The notes: generated from the sequence alone by a model not told the origin. Counted from the stretch's first letter, positions 35,631-45,289 are shown. The stretch is 64,000 nucleotides of DNA from Chryseobacterium mucoviscidosis (GCF_002177115.1 NZ_MVAG01000091.1:103409-167408), one strand, 5' to 3'. Program-made: numbers and translations.

Positions 35631-35990
35631 TTATCTGTAAATTTTGTGTTTCTGAATGGTTTTAGCTTTAAAATATTCTATTACTTCATCTGCAATTTTT
35701 TCAACTTTTTCTGTGTTATCCTGCAGATAATTGCAGAGAAAAACATCAAAAGTAAGTTGTTTAAATTCCGGCCACGTATGAATACAAAGGTGAGATTCTT
35801 TAAGACAAACCGCGGAAGTAAAGCTGTTATTTTCAAAAATATGACTGGTAATTCCTACAATTTCCACGTCTTTTGTTGCGAGCATATCTCTGGTAAATGC
35901 CAAGAAACCGTCACCGTCTATTAACAAAGCTTCTGACTCCGTTTCCAAAGTCAGAAGAATATGTAAACCTTTGCTGGTTAATGATTCCAA
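35631..35990 (-). CDS. speH: S-adenosylmethionine decarboxylase proenzyme
   Basis: The protein of about 119 residues is a short bacterial SAM decarboxylase. The self-cleavage motif reads LKESHLCIHTWPEF: the serine of ESH becomes the pyruvoyl group, and HTWPE and the following FDVFLCNY are family hallmarks. It makes decarboxylated SAM, the aminopropyl donor for the transferase encoded downstream. No ATG fits the N-terminus: an in-frame TGA lies six codons upstream, and the best start is the TTG at 35990 (an ATT two codons earlier is possible). A -7 element 17 bases upstream suggests a new transcript begins here. Confidence 0.88.
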   Translation of the reverse strand: MESLTSKGLHILLTLETESEALLIDGDGFLAFTRDMLATKDVEIVGITSHIFENNSFTSAVCLKESHLCIHTWPEFKQLTFDVFLCNYLQDNTEKVEKIADEVIEYFKAKTIQKHKIYR

Positions 35991-36006
35991 TTCAATGTAT
36001 TTTCAG

Positions 36007-36014
36007 CAAATATA
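36007..36014 (-). promoter_or_regulatory. Candidate -7 element of the polyamine operon
   Basis: TATATTTG on the minus strand fully matches TAnnTTTG and fills the space between the ctlX stop and the SAM decarboxylase start. The nearest TTG is 26 bases upstream, longer than usual. Confidence 0.4.
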
Positions 36015-36938
36015 TTATTTTTTTGGTAAGAAAACTTCTGCAAGCATACAACGCGCACTTCCACCTCCGTTTACTTCAATTGTGTTTAGATCAGAATAAA
36101 TGATTTCACAGTATTTTTCAATCGCTGCAACCTGATCCTGATGTAAGGATTTATAAGCGGTTTCGCTCATCACCAAAAATTTCTGTCCGTCTTTATTATT
36201 TACCTGAAGCATATTTCCGGCAAACTGCTGCATCTGCTCTTCAGAAATTTCAATGATTTCTTTTCCTGAATTTTTAATGGTTTCAATGACTTTGCTTCTT
36301 TCGAGTTCATCATCGATACAATCCAGACAGATTACCACAAATTTATCTGCTACACACATCATCACGTTGGTGTGGTAAATCGGAAGTCTTTCTTCTCCAA
36401 CGGTTTGGAATGAATGGAAGACAACCGGCGTAAAACCGTACTTTTCGCAAAATTCTCTGAACAGGTTTTCATCCAGTCTTAAAGAAACCGAACCGTAAGC
36501 AATTTTGTTATCGTGATCGAAGATCATGCTTCCTGTTCCTTCCAAAAAATGTCCCTGTGTTTCAGGAAAAGACCAGTCGTCGATTTCAGCGACTTCAAAT
36601 CCCTGTTCTTTGATGGTTTCAATGATATCGTCCCTTCTTTCCACTCTTCTGTTGGAAGCAAACATCGGATATAAAACCACTTTTCCGTCTTTGTGAAAAC
36701 TTACCCAGTTGTTCGGGAAAATAGAATCCGGAGTATGTGGATCCAATGTATCTTTTATGGTGATGACATTGATTCCTTTGCTTCGTAATTTTTCAACAAA
36801 AGCTTTAAATTCAGACAAAGCTTTGAACTGGGTATCGAAACCTTTCTGCTCTACCTGAAAATAATTGTTTTTTGCCGTTTCTGCATTAAATCCGAATGCA
36901 ATCGGCTCTATCATTAGTACTGTATCTGTTGTCTGCAT
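36015..36938 (-). CDS. ctlX: Citrulline hydrolase CtlX-like amidinotransferase-fold enzyme
   Basis: The 307-residue protein is a pentein-fold hydrolase. Motifs are LDPHTPDSIFPNNWVSFH near the N-terminus (substrate aspartate), GHFLEGTGSMIFDH, LPIYHTNVMMCV (catalytic histidine) and the C-terminal GGGSARCMLAEVF with the catalytic cysteine. This fits CtlX, which was proposed to hydrolyse citrulline to ornithine. That would supply the precursor of putrescine, next to a polyamine operon. The end is 24 bp from the SAM decarboxylase start. Confidence 0.8.
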   Translation of the reverse strand: MQTTDTVLMIEPIAFGFNAETAKNNYFQVEQKGFDTQFKALSEFKAFVEKLRSKGINVITIKDTLDPHTPDSIFPNNWVSFHKDGKVVLYPMFASNRRVERRDDIIETIKEQGFEVAEIDDWSFPETQGHFLEGTGSMIFDHDNKIAYGSVSLRLDENLFREFCEKYGFTPVVFHSFQTVGEERLPIYHTNVMMCVADKFVVICLDCIDDELERSKVIETIKNSGKEIIEISEEQMQQFAGNMLQVNNKDGQKFLVMSETAYKSLHQDQVAAIEKYCEIIYSDLNTIEVNGGGSARCMLAEVFLPKK

Positions 36939-36970
36939 ACTTTGGGTTTTATTTTAATTATCAAAACTTT

Positions 36971-37450
36971 TTACTGTGTTGAAATTTCTGCTTTAACTTT
37001 AATGAGTTCGTAAATTTTTCTTGTATTTTGAGAAACTTCCGTCCAATTCCCAACAGACTTATATTCGCAAACCAAATTCATGTTTTCTTTACCAAACTTC
37101 AATTTAACATTTCCAACATAATCAGTCGCGAGAACGTTTGTAAACTTAGGATTTGTCACAGATTCATATATATACTTTGCCAAACTATCTTTTTCAGCTT
37201 TGGTAATATAGATTTTATATTTCTGAACTTTTTCGATTTTATACTGAGGAGGAATGTCATAATACTCTTTGGTATAAATTACATTTTCATAATTCATTGA
37301 ATCTGAAAGCTTAGAGATCGTAATTGTTTGGCGGTCGGTTTTGATTTCCAAGTTTTCCCAATCCTGATAAAATTTTTTATCCTGAGCATTTTCTATCTTT
37401 TTTGAACAAGATATTATGAATAGTAAAAGAAAAAATAATTTAAAATTCAC
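36971..37450 (-). CDS. Hypothetical lipoprotein
   Basis: I do not recognise this 159-residue protein. It has a lipoprotein signal (FKLFFLLLFIISC, Cys15) and a mature part that looks like a small alpha/beta domain with ITISKLSDSMNYEN and NVKLKFGKENMNLVCEYKSVGNW. No ATG is available; the start is GTG at 37450, placed correctly for the signal peptide. It lies between the two guanidine-group hydrolase genes with gaps of 32 and 46 bp. Confidence 0.6.
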   Translation of the reverse strand: MNFKLFFLLLFIISCSKKIENAQDKKFYQDWENLEIKTDRQTITISKLSDSMNYENVIYTKEYYDIPPQYKIEKVQKYKIYITKAEKDSLAKYIYESVTNPKFTNVLATDYVGNVKLKFGKENMNLVCEYKSVGNWTEVSQNTRKIYELIKVKAEISTQ

Positions 37451-37496
37451 TGATATAATTTTCCTGAATACAATAATTTCAAATTTTCAAATCCTT

Positions 37497-38411
37497 TTAC
37501 TCTCTAACAAGTGGCATTGTAGAACATCTCAACAATCCCCCCATTTTGGAAATCTCGCGGTATGGAATTTCTTCAACGGTCATTCCCCATGCGTTTCTGA
37601 GGTGATTGTTCATTCTGGTGAATGCTTTGTCGGAAACTACGATTTCAGGAGAGATTGAAAAAATATTCGGGAACATCTCAAACATTTCCTCCGCTGTAAC
37701 GTGAAAACAGTTTTCTTCACCGAAAATATCAATAATCAGGCGGTAATCGCTTTCGTCTACAAACCCGTCTTTGTAAATAATACATTTATCTTTTCCGATA
37801 GGATTGAATGTACAATCCAGATGTAAAATTCCTTCATACGGTATTCTGTCGTTCTTTTTCAGCTCCAGATCAATGATTCTTTTTTTAGGAAAGTATTCTT
37901 TCAGAATTTCGATGGCATATTCATTGGTTCTTGCCGTTTTATAACTTCTGTAATCTTCACTGAAACATGTTCCGATAAACAGAAAATCGTCCCAGACAAT
38001 AACATCTCCACCTTCAATGTGTGCTGTTTCCGGAAGATTAATTATTTTTCTCCACGCCACTTTTTCAAAAACCGTTTTATAAGCTTCCTGTTCGTCTGCG
38101 CGGTCTGCAATAACGTTAGAGATAATCATTTTATCATCAATTACAAAGGCAACGTCTCTTGCAAAAACCTGATTGTAATCTGCAATGATGTCCGGACGAA
38201 GAACTTCTACGTCATATTTTTTTAAAACCGCTTCAAAAGCGTTCATTTCATGGATGATATCCGATTCTTTCGGATAGATGTTATTTTCGATAGAATGATA
38301 CGATTTTGCATCATAACTTTCCTCTAATGTAGGAACTGCTCCCATTGAATTGGGCTGCCCTAAAACCACTGATTTCAGCCTGCCCGTTTCGTTTTTTATA
38401 TTTAGCTTCAT
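37497..38411 (-). CDS. Dimethylarginine dimethylaminohydrolase / arginine deiminase family protein
   Basis: The 304-residue protein is a second pentein-fold enzyme. It shows VFARDVAFVIDDKMIIS, TAHIEGGDVIVWDDFLFIG, the catalytic histidine in ILHLDCTFNPIG and the catalytic cysteine in GGLLRCSTMPLVR. Relatives hydrolyse methylarginine or arginine to citrulline, which could then feed the CtlX-like enzyme encoded downstream. The exact substrate is not resolved. A -7 element lies 20 bases upstream of the start. Confidence 0.8.
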   Translation of the reverse strand: MKLNIKNETGRLKSVVLGQPNSMGAVPTLEESYDAKSYHSIENNIYPKESDIIHEMNAFEAVLKKYDVEVLRPDIIADYNQVFARDVAFVIDDKMIISNVIADRADEQEAYKTVFEKVAWRKIINLPETAHIEGGDVIVWDDFLFIGTCFSEDYRSYKTARTNEYAIEILKEYFPKKRIIDLELKKNDRIPYEGILHLDCTFNPIGKDKCIIYKDGFVDESDYRLIIDIFGEENCFHVTAEEMFEMFPNIFSISPEIVVSDKAFTRMNNHLRNAWGMTVEEIPYREISKMGGLLRCSTMPLVRE

Positions 38412-38724
38412 AAAGATTTATGCAATGCTACAAATATAAGTAAAGGACTGAATCTGGGAAACTTTTGTCCTGTTTTTAGGCGATCTGCGCAATATAAATC
38501 TATGAAATAATCTTCTTACAGTTTTTTACTTCAGCAGATTGATAGACTAAAGCATTTATTCACTTAAATAAGCGATTTTATCAGATAATTTTATTCACAA
38601 TAATTGGTTATGAATTATTTTTTGATAAAATGTAAAAAGTTTTAATTAAAATTCCTACCTTAGTGATATAATTTCTATAGAAATTAAAACATAAAGTATT
38701 AACAATCAAACACCAAAAAACATC
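38412..38724. other. Divergent intergenic region with two gene starts
   Basis: This 313-bp gap separates the minus-strand hydrolase gene from the plus-strand peptide gene. It contains TATATTTG on the minus strand at 38431-38438, a full -7 match for the hydrolase gene. For the peptide gene only a weak TACCTTAG is seen about 70 bases upstream of the start. The rest is AT-rich DNA without visible open frames or repeats. Confidence 0.5.
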
Positions 38725-38886
38725 ATGAACACAAAAAAATCTGTGCTTCTTAAAGCACAAAAATTAGGCAGAGAGCAACAAAAAAACATCATTGGAGGAG
38801 CAACCACCGCAAGACGTTGCTGCGAATATGATGATGTAACAGGAAAATGTACACTATGGACTTGCGACAGATGTCAATGTCCATAA
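38725..38886 (+). CDS. Double-glycine leader, six-cysteine peptide (bacteriocin-like precursor)
   Basis: A 53-codon frame encodes a leader MNTKKSVLLKAQKLGREQQK followed by NIIGG and a core of about 28 residues containing six cysteines (RRCCEYDD, GKCTLWTCDRCQCP). The leader has the bacteriocin-type double-glycine cleavage site. The core is too rich in cysteine to be chance and could be a disulfide-rich or modified peptide. A good terminator follows 20 bases after the stop. No C39-peptidase transporter or modification enzyme is in the window, so processing would have to come from elsewhere. Confidence 0.7.
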   Translation: MNTKKSVLLKAQKLGREQQKNIIGGATTARRCCEYDDVTGKCTLWTCDRCQCP

Positions 38887-38901
38887 CAGAAAATTAGACA
38901 T

Positions 38902-38935
38902 AAAGCCTGCTTTTGAAGCAGGTTTTATTTTTTAT
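38902..38935 (+). terminator. Rho-independent terminator of the leader-peptide gene
   Basis: CCTGCTT (38906-38912) pairs with AAGCAGG (38916-38922) around TTG and is followed by TTTTATTTTTT. Confidence 0.82.
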
Positions 38936-38972
38936 GCCCTTTAAAAAGAAGCGTATATTCATTTATATTAAA

Positions 38973-39003
38973 TAAAAAAAATCCCAAAGCAAGCTTCAGG
39001 ATT
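38973..39003 (-). terminator. Rho-independent terminator of gltA
   Basis: An 11-bp stem (AATCCTGAAGC with GCTTTGGGATT on the minus strand, two G-T wobbles) with a 2-base loop is followed by a run of eight T. It lies 22 bases past the gltA stop. Confidence 0.85.
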
Positions 39004-39025
39004 TTTGTTTATAGTAAGATATTGA

Positions 39026-40312
39026 TTATCTGTTAACCATATCGATATAGTCTCTTTTTGGAGCCCCTTGATATACCTGTCTTGGTCTTCCGATCGGATC
39101 TCCTTTCAGTCTCATTTCTTTCCACTGAGAAATCCATCCCGGTAATCTTCCTAATGCGAACATTACGGTGAACATTTCTGTAGGAATTCCTAATGCTCTG
39201 TAAATAATTCCTGAATAGAAATCTACGTTTGGATATAGTTTTCTTTCTACGAAGTATTCGTCTTCAAGAGCTACTCTTTCCAACTGCATTGCAATATCAA
39301 GCGCTTTATCCTGAATTCCTAATGCATTAAGGATATCATCAGCAGCTTTTTTGATGATTTTTGCTCTCGGGTCGAAGTTTTTGTATACTCTGTGTCCGAA
39401 TCCCATTAAACGGAAGTTATCGTTTTTATCTTTAGCTTTCGCAATGTATTTAGATACATCTCCTCCATCTTTTTCAATCAGTTCAAGCATTTCGATAACC
39501 GCCTGGTTTGCTCCACCGTGAAGTGGTCCCCAAAGTGCAGAAACCCCTGCAGAAACTGAAGCGAAAAGACCTGTATGCGCAGAACCTACCATTCTTACTG
39601 TAGAAGTAGAACAGTTTTGCTCGTGATCTGCGTGAAGAATTAATAGTTTATCTAAAGCACCTACTACGACAGGATCGATTTCAAATTCCTGATTTGGCAT
39701 TCTGAAAGCCATTTTGTAGAAGTTTTCTACATAGTTCAGGCTGTTGTCTCCGTGATTAAGAGGCAATCCCTGAGTTTTTCTGTACGTCCATGCGCAAAGG
39801 TGAGAGAATTTTGCAATTAACAATTCTGCCGCATGATCCATTTCTTCTTTAGAATTTACGTTAACTGCTTTTGGATTAAACGCCGTTAACGCAGAAGTTA
39901 AAGAAGATAAAACTCCCATTGGGTGAGCAGAACGAGGGAAAGCATCCATGATCTTTTTCATCTCCTCTGCTACGAAATTATATTTTTTAATGTTTGATTC
40001 GAAAGAATTGTACTGATCCTGAGAAGGCAATTCACCGTGTAATAAAAGATACATTACTTCCGTGAAGTTGGATTTCTCAGCGATCTGCTCGATAGGATAA
40101 CCTCTGTAGAATAATTCTCCTTTGTCTCCGTCTAAGTAAGTGATGTCACTAAGTGTAGCTCCGGTGTTCTTATACCCTAAATCAAGAGTGATTAGACCTG
40201 TCTGGTCTCTTAATTTTGAAATATCGATTCCTCTGTCTCCGATAGTACTATCCACAATTGGATATTCATATGAATTACCGTCGTAATTCAATATTACCTT
40301 GTTGTCTGACAT
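39026..40312 (-). CDS. gltA: Citrate synthase
   Basis: The 428-residue protein is a full-length bacterial type II citrate synthase. Catalytic histidines are in ILHADHEQNCSTSTVR (adjacent LHGGANQ) and FGHRVYKNFDPRA, and the aspartate in ERKLYPNVDFYSGIIYRALG. The N-terminal small beta domain (ILNYDGNSYEYPIVDSTIGDRGIDI) is typical of the hexameric NADH-sensitive type. It condenses oxaloacetate and acetyl-CoA in the TCA cycle. It is separated from eno by a terminator. Confidence 0.97.
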   Translation of the reverse strand: MSDNKVILNYDGNSYEYPIVDSTIGDRGIDISKLRDQTGLITLDLGYKNTGATLSDITYLDGDKGELFYRGYPIEQIAEKSNFTEVMYLLLHGELPSQDQYNSFESNIKKYNFVAEEMKKIMDAFPRSAHPMGVLSSLTSALTAFNPKAVNVNSKEEMDHAAELLIAKFSHLCAWTYRKTQGLPLNHGDNSLNYVENFYKMAFRMPNQEFEIDPVVVGALDKLLILHADHEQNCSTSTVRMVGSAHTGLFASVSAGVSALWGPLHGGANQAVIEMLELIEKDGGDVSKYIAKAKDKNDNFRLMGFGHRVYKNFDPRAKIIKKAADDILNALGIQDKALDIAMQLERVALEDEYFVERKLYPNVDFYSGIIYRALGIPTEMFTVMFALGRLPGWISQWKEMRLKGDPIGRPRQVYQGAPKRDYIDMVNR

Positions 40313-40348
40313 TATTTAATTTATTTTTTTCTAAATATACTACTTATT

Positions 40349-40383
40349 ACAAAATACGGCAAACTAAAAATTTCGCTTGCCGT
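40349..40383 (-). terminator. Probable terminator after eno
   Basis: ACGGCAA and TTGCCGT (40356-40362 and 40377-40383) form a 7-bp stem. On the minus strand the stem is followed by ATTTTG. The T-run is short, so termination may be partial. Confidence 0.55.
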
Positions 40384-40402
40384 TATTTATAAATTCGATT
40401 AA

Positions 40403-41713
<1,311 letters not shown>

Positions 41714-41718
41714 TCAGA

Positions 41719-41751
41719 CAAATTTAATCAATTTTTAACTTTTTAAAGCAA
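41719..41751 (-). promoter_or_regulatory. Promoter of eno
   Basis: On the minus strand TTTG (TTG at 41749-41751) is followed after 22 bases by TAAATTTG (41719-41726), a full consensus match, 24 bases before the eno start. Confidence 0.6.
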
Positions 41752-41798
41752 ATGAATGGGAATTTATGGGGTTATTGTGAGTTAAATTTTAGTTAATT

Positions 41799-43085
41799 TT
41801 AAAGATTCTTCAGATAATCAATTGATGGGGCAAAAAAATATTCACCTCCTTTTAAGGTTACGAAACTCCGGAAGTTTACTTTTTCAGTTTCTTCATTTTC
41901 CTGTTTTTCTTCAAAACATGAAGCATTGGCGACGAAGGCAGCATTTTGTCCTATAATTGGATCTTTCATATTATTGGCTCTCAACTGGGATGCTTCAAAC
42001 TGATTCTGAATATTACTCTGAAAGCTCATAAACAAAAGTCCCTTTTTCTCTTTTGTGTCTTCAATGTCGGTAACGCGTCCATAAGGTATTGCTCTTCTTG
42101 CCATAATCATGGTACGGGAATCTTTATCACGTTCATTTGTAGCTCGGATATGGCTTAGAAAAGGACATTTTCCTTCGGAACCAGTCGGATAATTGAAGTT
42201 ATTGGTAAGATTATCTATAATTCCATCTTTTTTTGATAAAATATGAGGTGTTCCATCTTCAAATCTTCCTACCATTACTGCTCCCACAATTTCATCATCT
42301 TCCAAATTCATCATTTCAGCAATATGCCTTTCCTGTTTTTTAAAGCCTTTTACATCCTGTTCCAGTTTTCTGAAGACAAGAAAACTACCGTATGCATTAT
42401 CACTATCTGTAAAGGGATCTTTATACAGTACCTGTGATAATGAAAACTCCGGATTAAACACTAGATTTCCAGAATATTTTTCTTTGTACTCTTCTATCTC
42501 TTCCTTGAAAAAGAGAGGCTGGCTAATTCCATCCGCATATCCGAAATGCTCAATACCATCTCCATCGCTATTTCTAATGACATTTCCATTCTCTATTTTC
42601 AGAATTTGTGAAAAATGATTTAACTCTTCTACAAAAATCTGTTTTTGTTTCTGAAGAGTGTCGTAATCATCATCACCAATCAGAAGCATTGCATGAATAT
42701 TTTCCTGATATCCTTCTTCCCAGTCTTTAACATGTGGATCATTCAGTTTAGCATCCTTCATACTGGATAAAAAATTAGCATTCGCTCCCAGATAATCATA
42801 TCCCTCACGCGTAAGATAAAGCCCGAGAAATACACCACCGGAAACACCATTTTTTTTGAATTGCATAGTTTCTTTCAACTGCTTTTTACAGGAGGTGATC
42901 TTTTCTGAAAAATTTTTAAGCCATTGCTTTGCGTCAGTTCTGTTATTTCTATAAAATCTTACAAAGATGTGTGCTGTAAAATTTCTGCCGTGTCCTTTTA
43001 GGATATTTCCCTGTAGATTTTCAAATAATTCATCATAAGATAGATCATTTATATCTACAGGCTTTTTGTTTTTTAAAGTAATCAT
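41799..43085 (-). CDS. Dye-decolorizing (DyP-type) heme peroxidase
   Basis: The 428-residue protein has DyP hallmarks: NLQGNILKGHGRNF near the N-terminus, the GxxDG motif in HFGYADGISQP with the catalytic aspartate, the proximal-histidine segment CPFLSHIRATNERD, then MARRAIPYG and GLLFMSFQSNIQNQFE. There is no signal peptide, so it is cytoplasmic or exported as a complex. The enzyme oxidises dyes or other organic reductants with hydrogen peroxide; the natural substrate is unknown. It is the last gene of a three-gene operon, 7 bp after the barrel-like gene. No encapsulin gene is present. Confidence 0.87.
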   Translation of the reverse strand: MITLKNKKPVDINDLSYDELFENLQGNILKGHGRNFTAHIFVRFYRNNRTDAKQWLKNFSEKITSCKKQLKETMQFKKNGVSGGVFLGLYLTREGYDYLGANANFLSSMKDAKLNDPHVKDWEEGYQENIHAMLLIGDDDYDTLQKQKQIFVEELNHFSQILKIENGNVIRNSDGDGIEHFGYADGISQPLFFKEEIEEYKEKYSGNLVFNPEFSLSQVLYKDPFTDSDNAYGSFLVFRKLEQDVKGFKKQERHIAEMMNLEDDEIVGAVMVGRFEDGTPHILSKKDGIIDNLTNNFNYPTGSEGKCPFLSHIRATNERDKDSRTMIMARRAIPYGRVTDIEDTKEKKGLLFMSFQSNIQNQFEASQLRANNMKDPIIGQNAAFVANASCFEEKQENEETEKVNFRSFVTLKGGEYFFAPSIDYLKNL

Positions 43086-43092
43086 GATATTT

Positions 43093-44367
43093 TTATTTTA
43101 GAGATACTGCGTTAACTTTTGAGAGGTTATAGGTGATTCCGATGAAATGACCGAATTTGAATTGCTTAACCATGGGAATCTGTCCACTGGCTCCAAGATC
43201 ATAAGCTTGTCCTTTCTCGAATCCTCCCGCTAAACGATCAACAACCCCCATGCTTAATCCTCCTGAAAGAATCCATCTTTCCTGTCTTCCCATAATAAGT
43301 CCTCCTCCGAGAATTACCTGAAATTTTTGATTTTGGGTGAATATAAATCCGAAATTTATTTGGGGCTGTATCCATGAGTTCCATCTGAAATTTGTATTTA
43401 CTGTAGATCCGAAGGCAAAGTCATAACTTCCTTGTTTCTTTAAGGCAATCTGCTTTTGCTCCGCATTTCCCGGAATATCTCTTTTTTCAAATTCTTCATC
43501 ATACAAGCTGGTAAGGAAAACACCTGCACTGATATCTATTTTTAGCCCTCCTCGTATCCAGATATTGTATTTCCCATAATTTCCGTCTTCCTTTTTTGTT
43601 TTTTTATCTAACCTTTTTATGGTAAACTCTACCGCATCTATATTTTTTCCCTGAATATCTCTTGGAAGCGTATACATGATATTTGAAAAGAAAAATTTAC
43701 TTTCAAATGTTTTTAGCAACTGCTCGGATTTTTCAATGCTGTATTTGATCAATTCTTCGGAAGCTTGTTTTTGGGCTTCTGTTATTGCATTTGCATATTT
43801 CTTACCCTTTCCCTGTTCCAGACAGGCTTTGTATTTTTCGGCTTCATAATAATCCTCTTTCAAAGCAGTAAATAAAGAATCTCTTGTTTGGAAAAATTCT
43901 TTTCCGAGACTTTCTTTAGACACATTTTCGAGTTCGAATTTATCTATAAAAATCTCCAGATCATCTATCTTCTCACTCAACTCTTTACTTTTCGAAGGAA
44001 GTGAAACGTAAGTTGTAACATCATACTCTAGCTTAAGTTCTTTTTCTGAGCTTTTACTTAATAAGGCAATATTTTGATTGATGGTAGCGGTATCCATAAA
44101 GTAGGTTATGTTGTTATCATTTATTGTGTATTCATACTTTAACGGATTGATATTTTTCAATTCTACCGCGATTAATTCCCGCGGTTTTATTGAAAGCCAT
44201 CTGCTTTCACATTTAGAATCATCTTTCTCTTTATTTCTATAATTTAAATCTAATATTACAGGACATTTCTCAGGAGCGGAAACATCGATAGTTAGGACTT
44301 TAGTTTGTTGCGCATCCCATAATTGATTCGCAATAAAACACATAATCAGTAAATAAAAAGTTTTCAT
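43093..44367 (-). CDS. Exported protein with coiled coil and barrel-like C-terminus, unknown function
   Basis: I do not recognise this 424-residue protein. It has a signal peptide (cleavage near LWDAQ), a beta-rich N-terminal region, a helical, Glu/Lys-rich middle (residues about 125-215, probably coiled coil), and a glycine-rich C-terminal region with alternating strands (SGGLSMGVVDRLAGGFEKGQ, ending HFIGITYNLSKVNAVSL). The C-terminal part looks like a small outer-membrane barrel. It lies 75 bp downstream of the four-pass membrane protein gene and 7 bp before the DyP gene. Confidence 0.55.
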   Translation of the reverse strand: MKTFYLLIMCFIANQLWDAQQTKVLTIDVSAPEKCPVILDLNYRNKEKDDSKCESRWLSIKPRELIAVELKNINPLKYEYTINDNNITYFMDTATINQNIALLSKSSEKELKLEYDVTTYVSLPSKSKELSEKIDDLEIFIDKFELENVSKESLGKEFFQTRDSLFTALKEDYYEAEKYKACLEQGKGKKYANAITEAQKQASEELIKYSIEKSEQLLKTFESKFFFSNIMYTLPRDIQGKNIDAVEFTIKRLDKKTKKEDGNYGKYNIWIRGGLKIDISAGVFLTSLYDEEFEKRDIPGNAEQKQIALKKQGSYDFAFGSTVNTNFRWNSWIQPQINFGFIFTQNQKFQVILGGGLIMGRQERWILSGGLSMGVVDRLAGGFEKGQAYDLGASGQIPMVKQFKFGHFIGITYNLSKVNAVSLK

Positions 44368-44442
44368 GGCTATTTGTTTTAAAGGTTATTAAATTTTTAT
44401 CGAAAGGATTTTGAATTTCAACAATATCCTGTCTGGACATTT

Positions 44443-45264
44443 TTATTTTTTATTATTCGCTACATTAAGCTCACCTATTCCTTTCACGAACGTATTAATG
44501 AGGGTTTCAATAATTTTTTTAGAAAACAAGGCACAAAGCAAACAGTAGCACGCAAACACAAAGTAATCCAGATAGGTATTAAATTCTAAGACTTTACTAT
44601 CTCCCGCTTTTAAGATTAAAACTGCAAAAAATGATGAAATTACTCCGAAAAGTATTCTTGAGACAGACTTATTCTTTTCCTCTTCAATCTTATCTAATAA
44701 CACCTCCATTTTATTTTCTACATTTTGTATCGCTTCTGTCATGGGTTTTACTTCAGAAGCAGCAATGCCTTGATTTTCAAATTTTTCACATAACTCCTTC
44801 ATTTCTAATGCTTCCTTTTTAACTTCATTATTAGCTTGCAGCATATCTTCTAAATACCGGTAATATCCACTCGCTAAACCTCCCAAAATACCGCATACAA
44901 TAATAATGATGCATAATTTTAGCGGCGCATTGTGTGATGATTTTTTTTCCGGAAAGATTAGGGTATTTTTTTCTTTTTGTATTTCCTTGAATTTATTAAT
45001 GTTTACTTTTAAATTCTGTTCCAGGACAGGTTTTACTTTCGGTTGGTCAGTAACCGCAATTAGTTTCAAAATATCATTATTTTGATTCTGAAGGGTAATT
45101 TCTATTTTTTCTACCTGAGCAGAGTCATCTTTTAAAACTTTATTTTTATATAAAGTATTATCATTTGGCTCTCCAATAAAATAGAGTGTCACTCCTCCCA
45201 AAACACAGATTAAGATCAGCAGTAAAGCAGTCCAGTTATACTTTTTCTGATTTAAAGTTTTCAT
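44443..45264 (-). CDS. Four-pass membrane protein with coiled coil, unknown function
   Basis: The 273-residue protein has membrane segments near residues 13-31 (WTALLLILICVLGGVTLYFI), 116-135 (LCIIIIVCGILGGLASGYYR), 205-221 and 230-250, and a long helical region between the second and third (NNEVKKEALEMKELCEKFEN to KMEVLLDKIEEEKNKS). No family is recognised. It is the first gene of the DyP operon, 20-odd bases after a promoter that shares an operator with the response-regulator gene. Confidence 0.55.
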   Translation of the reverse strand: MKTLNQKKYNWTALLLILICVLGGVTLYFIGEPNDNTLYKNKVLKDDSAQVEKIEITLQNQNNDILKLIAVTDQPKVKPVLEQNLKVNINKFKEIQKEKNTLIFPEKKSSHNAPLKLCIIIIVCGILGGLASGYYRYLEDMLQANNEVKKEALEMKELCEKFENQGIAASEVKPMTEAIQNVENKMEVLLDKIEEEKNKSVSRILFGVISSFFAVLILKAGDSKVLEFNTYLDYFVFACYCLLCALFSKKIIETLINTFVKGIGELNVANNKK

Positions 45265-45289
45265 GGCTATTAATTTTTAAGTTGTTCAT

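Noticed and set aside
41799..45264. Encapsulin-DyP cargo system
   Set aside because: No encapsulin-like shell protein and no cargo-loading peptide is seen at the DyP C-terminus (it ends FAPSIDYLKNL).
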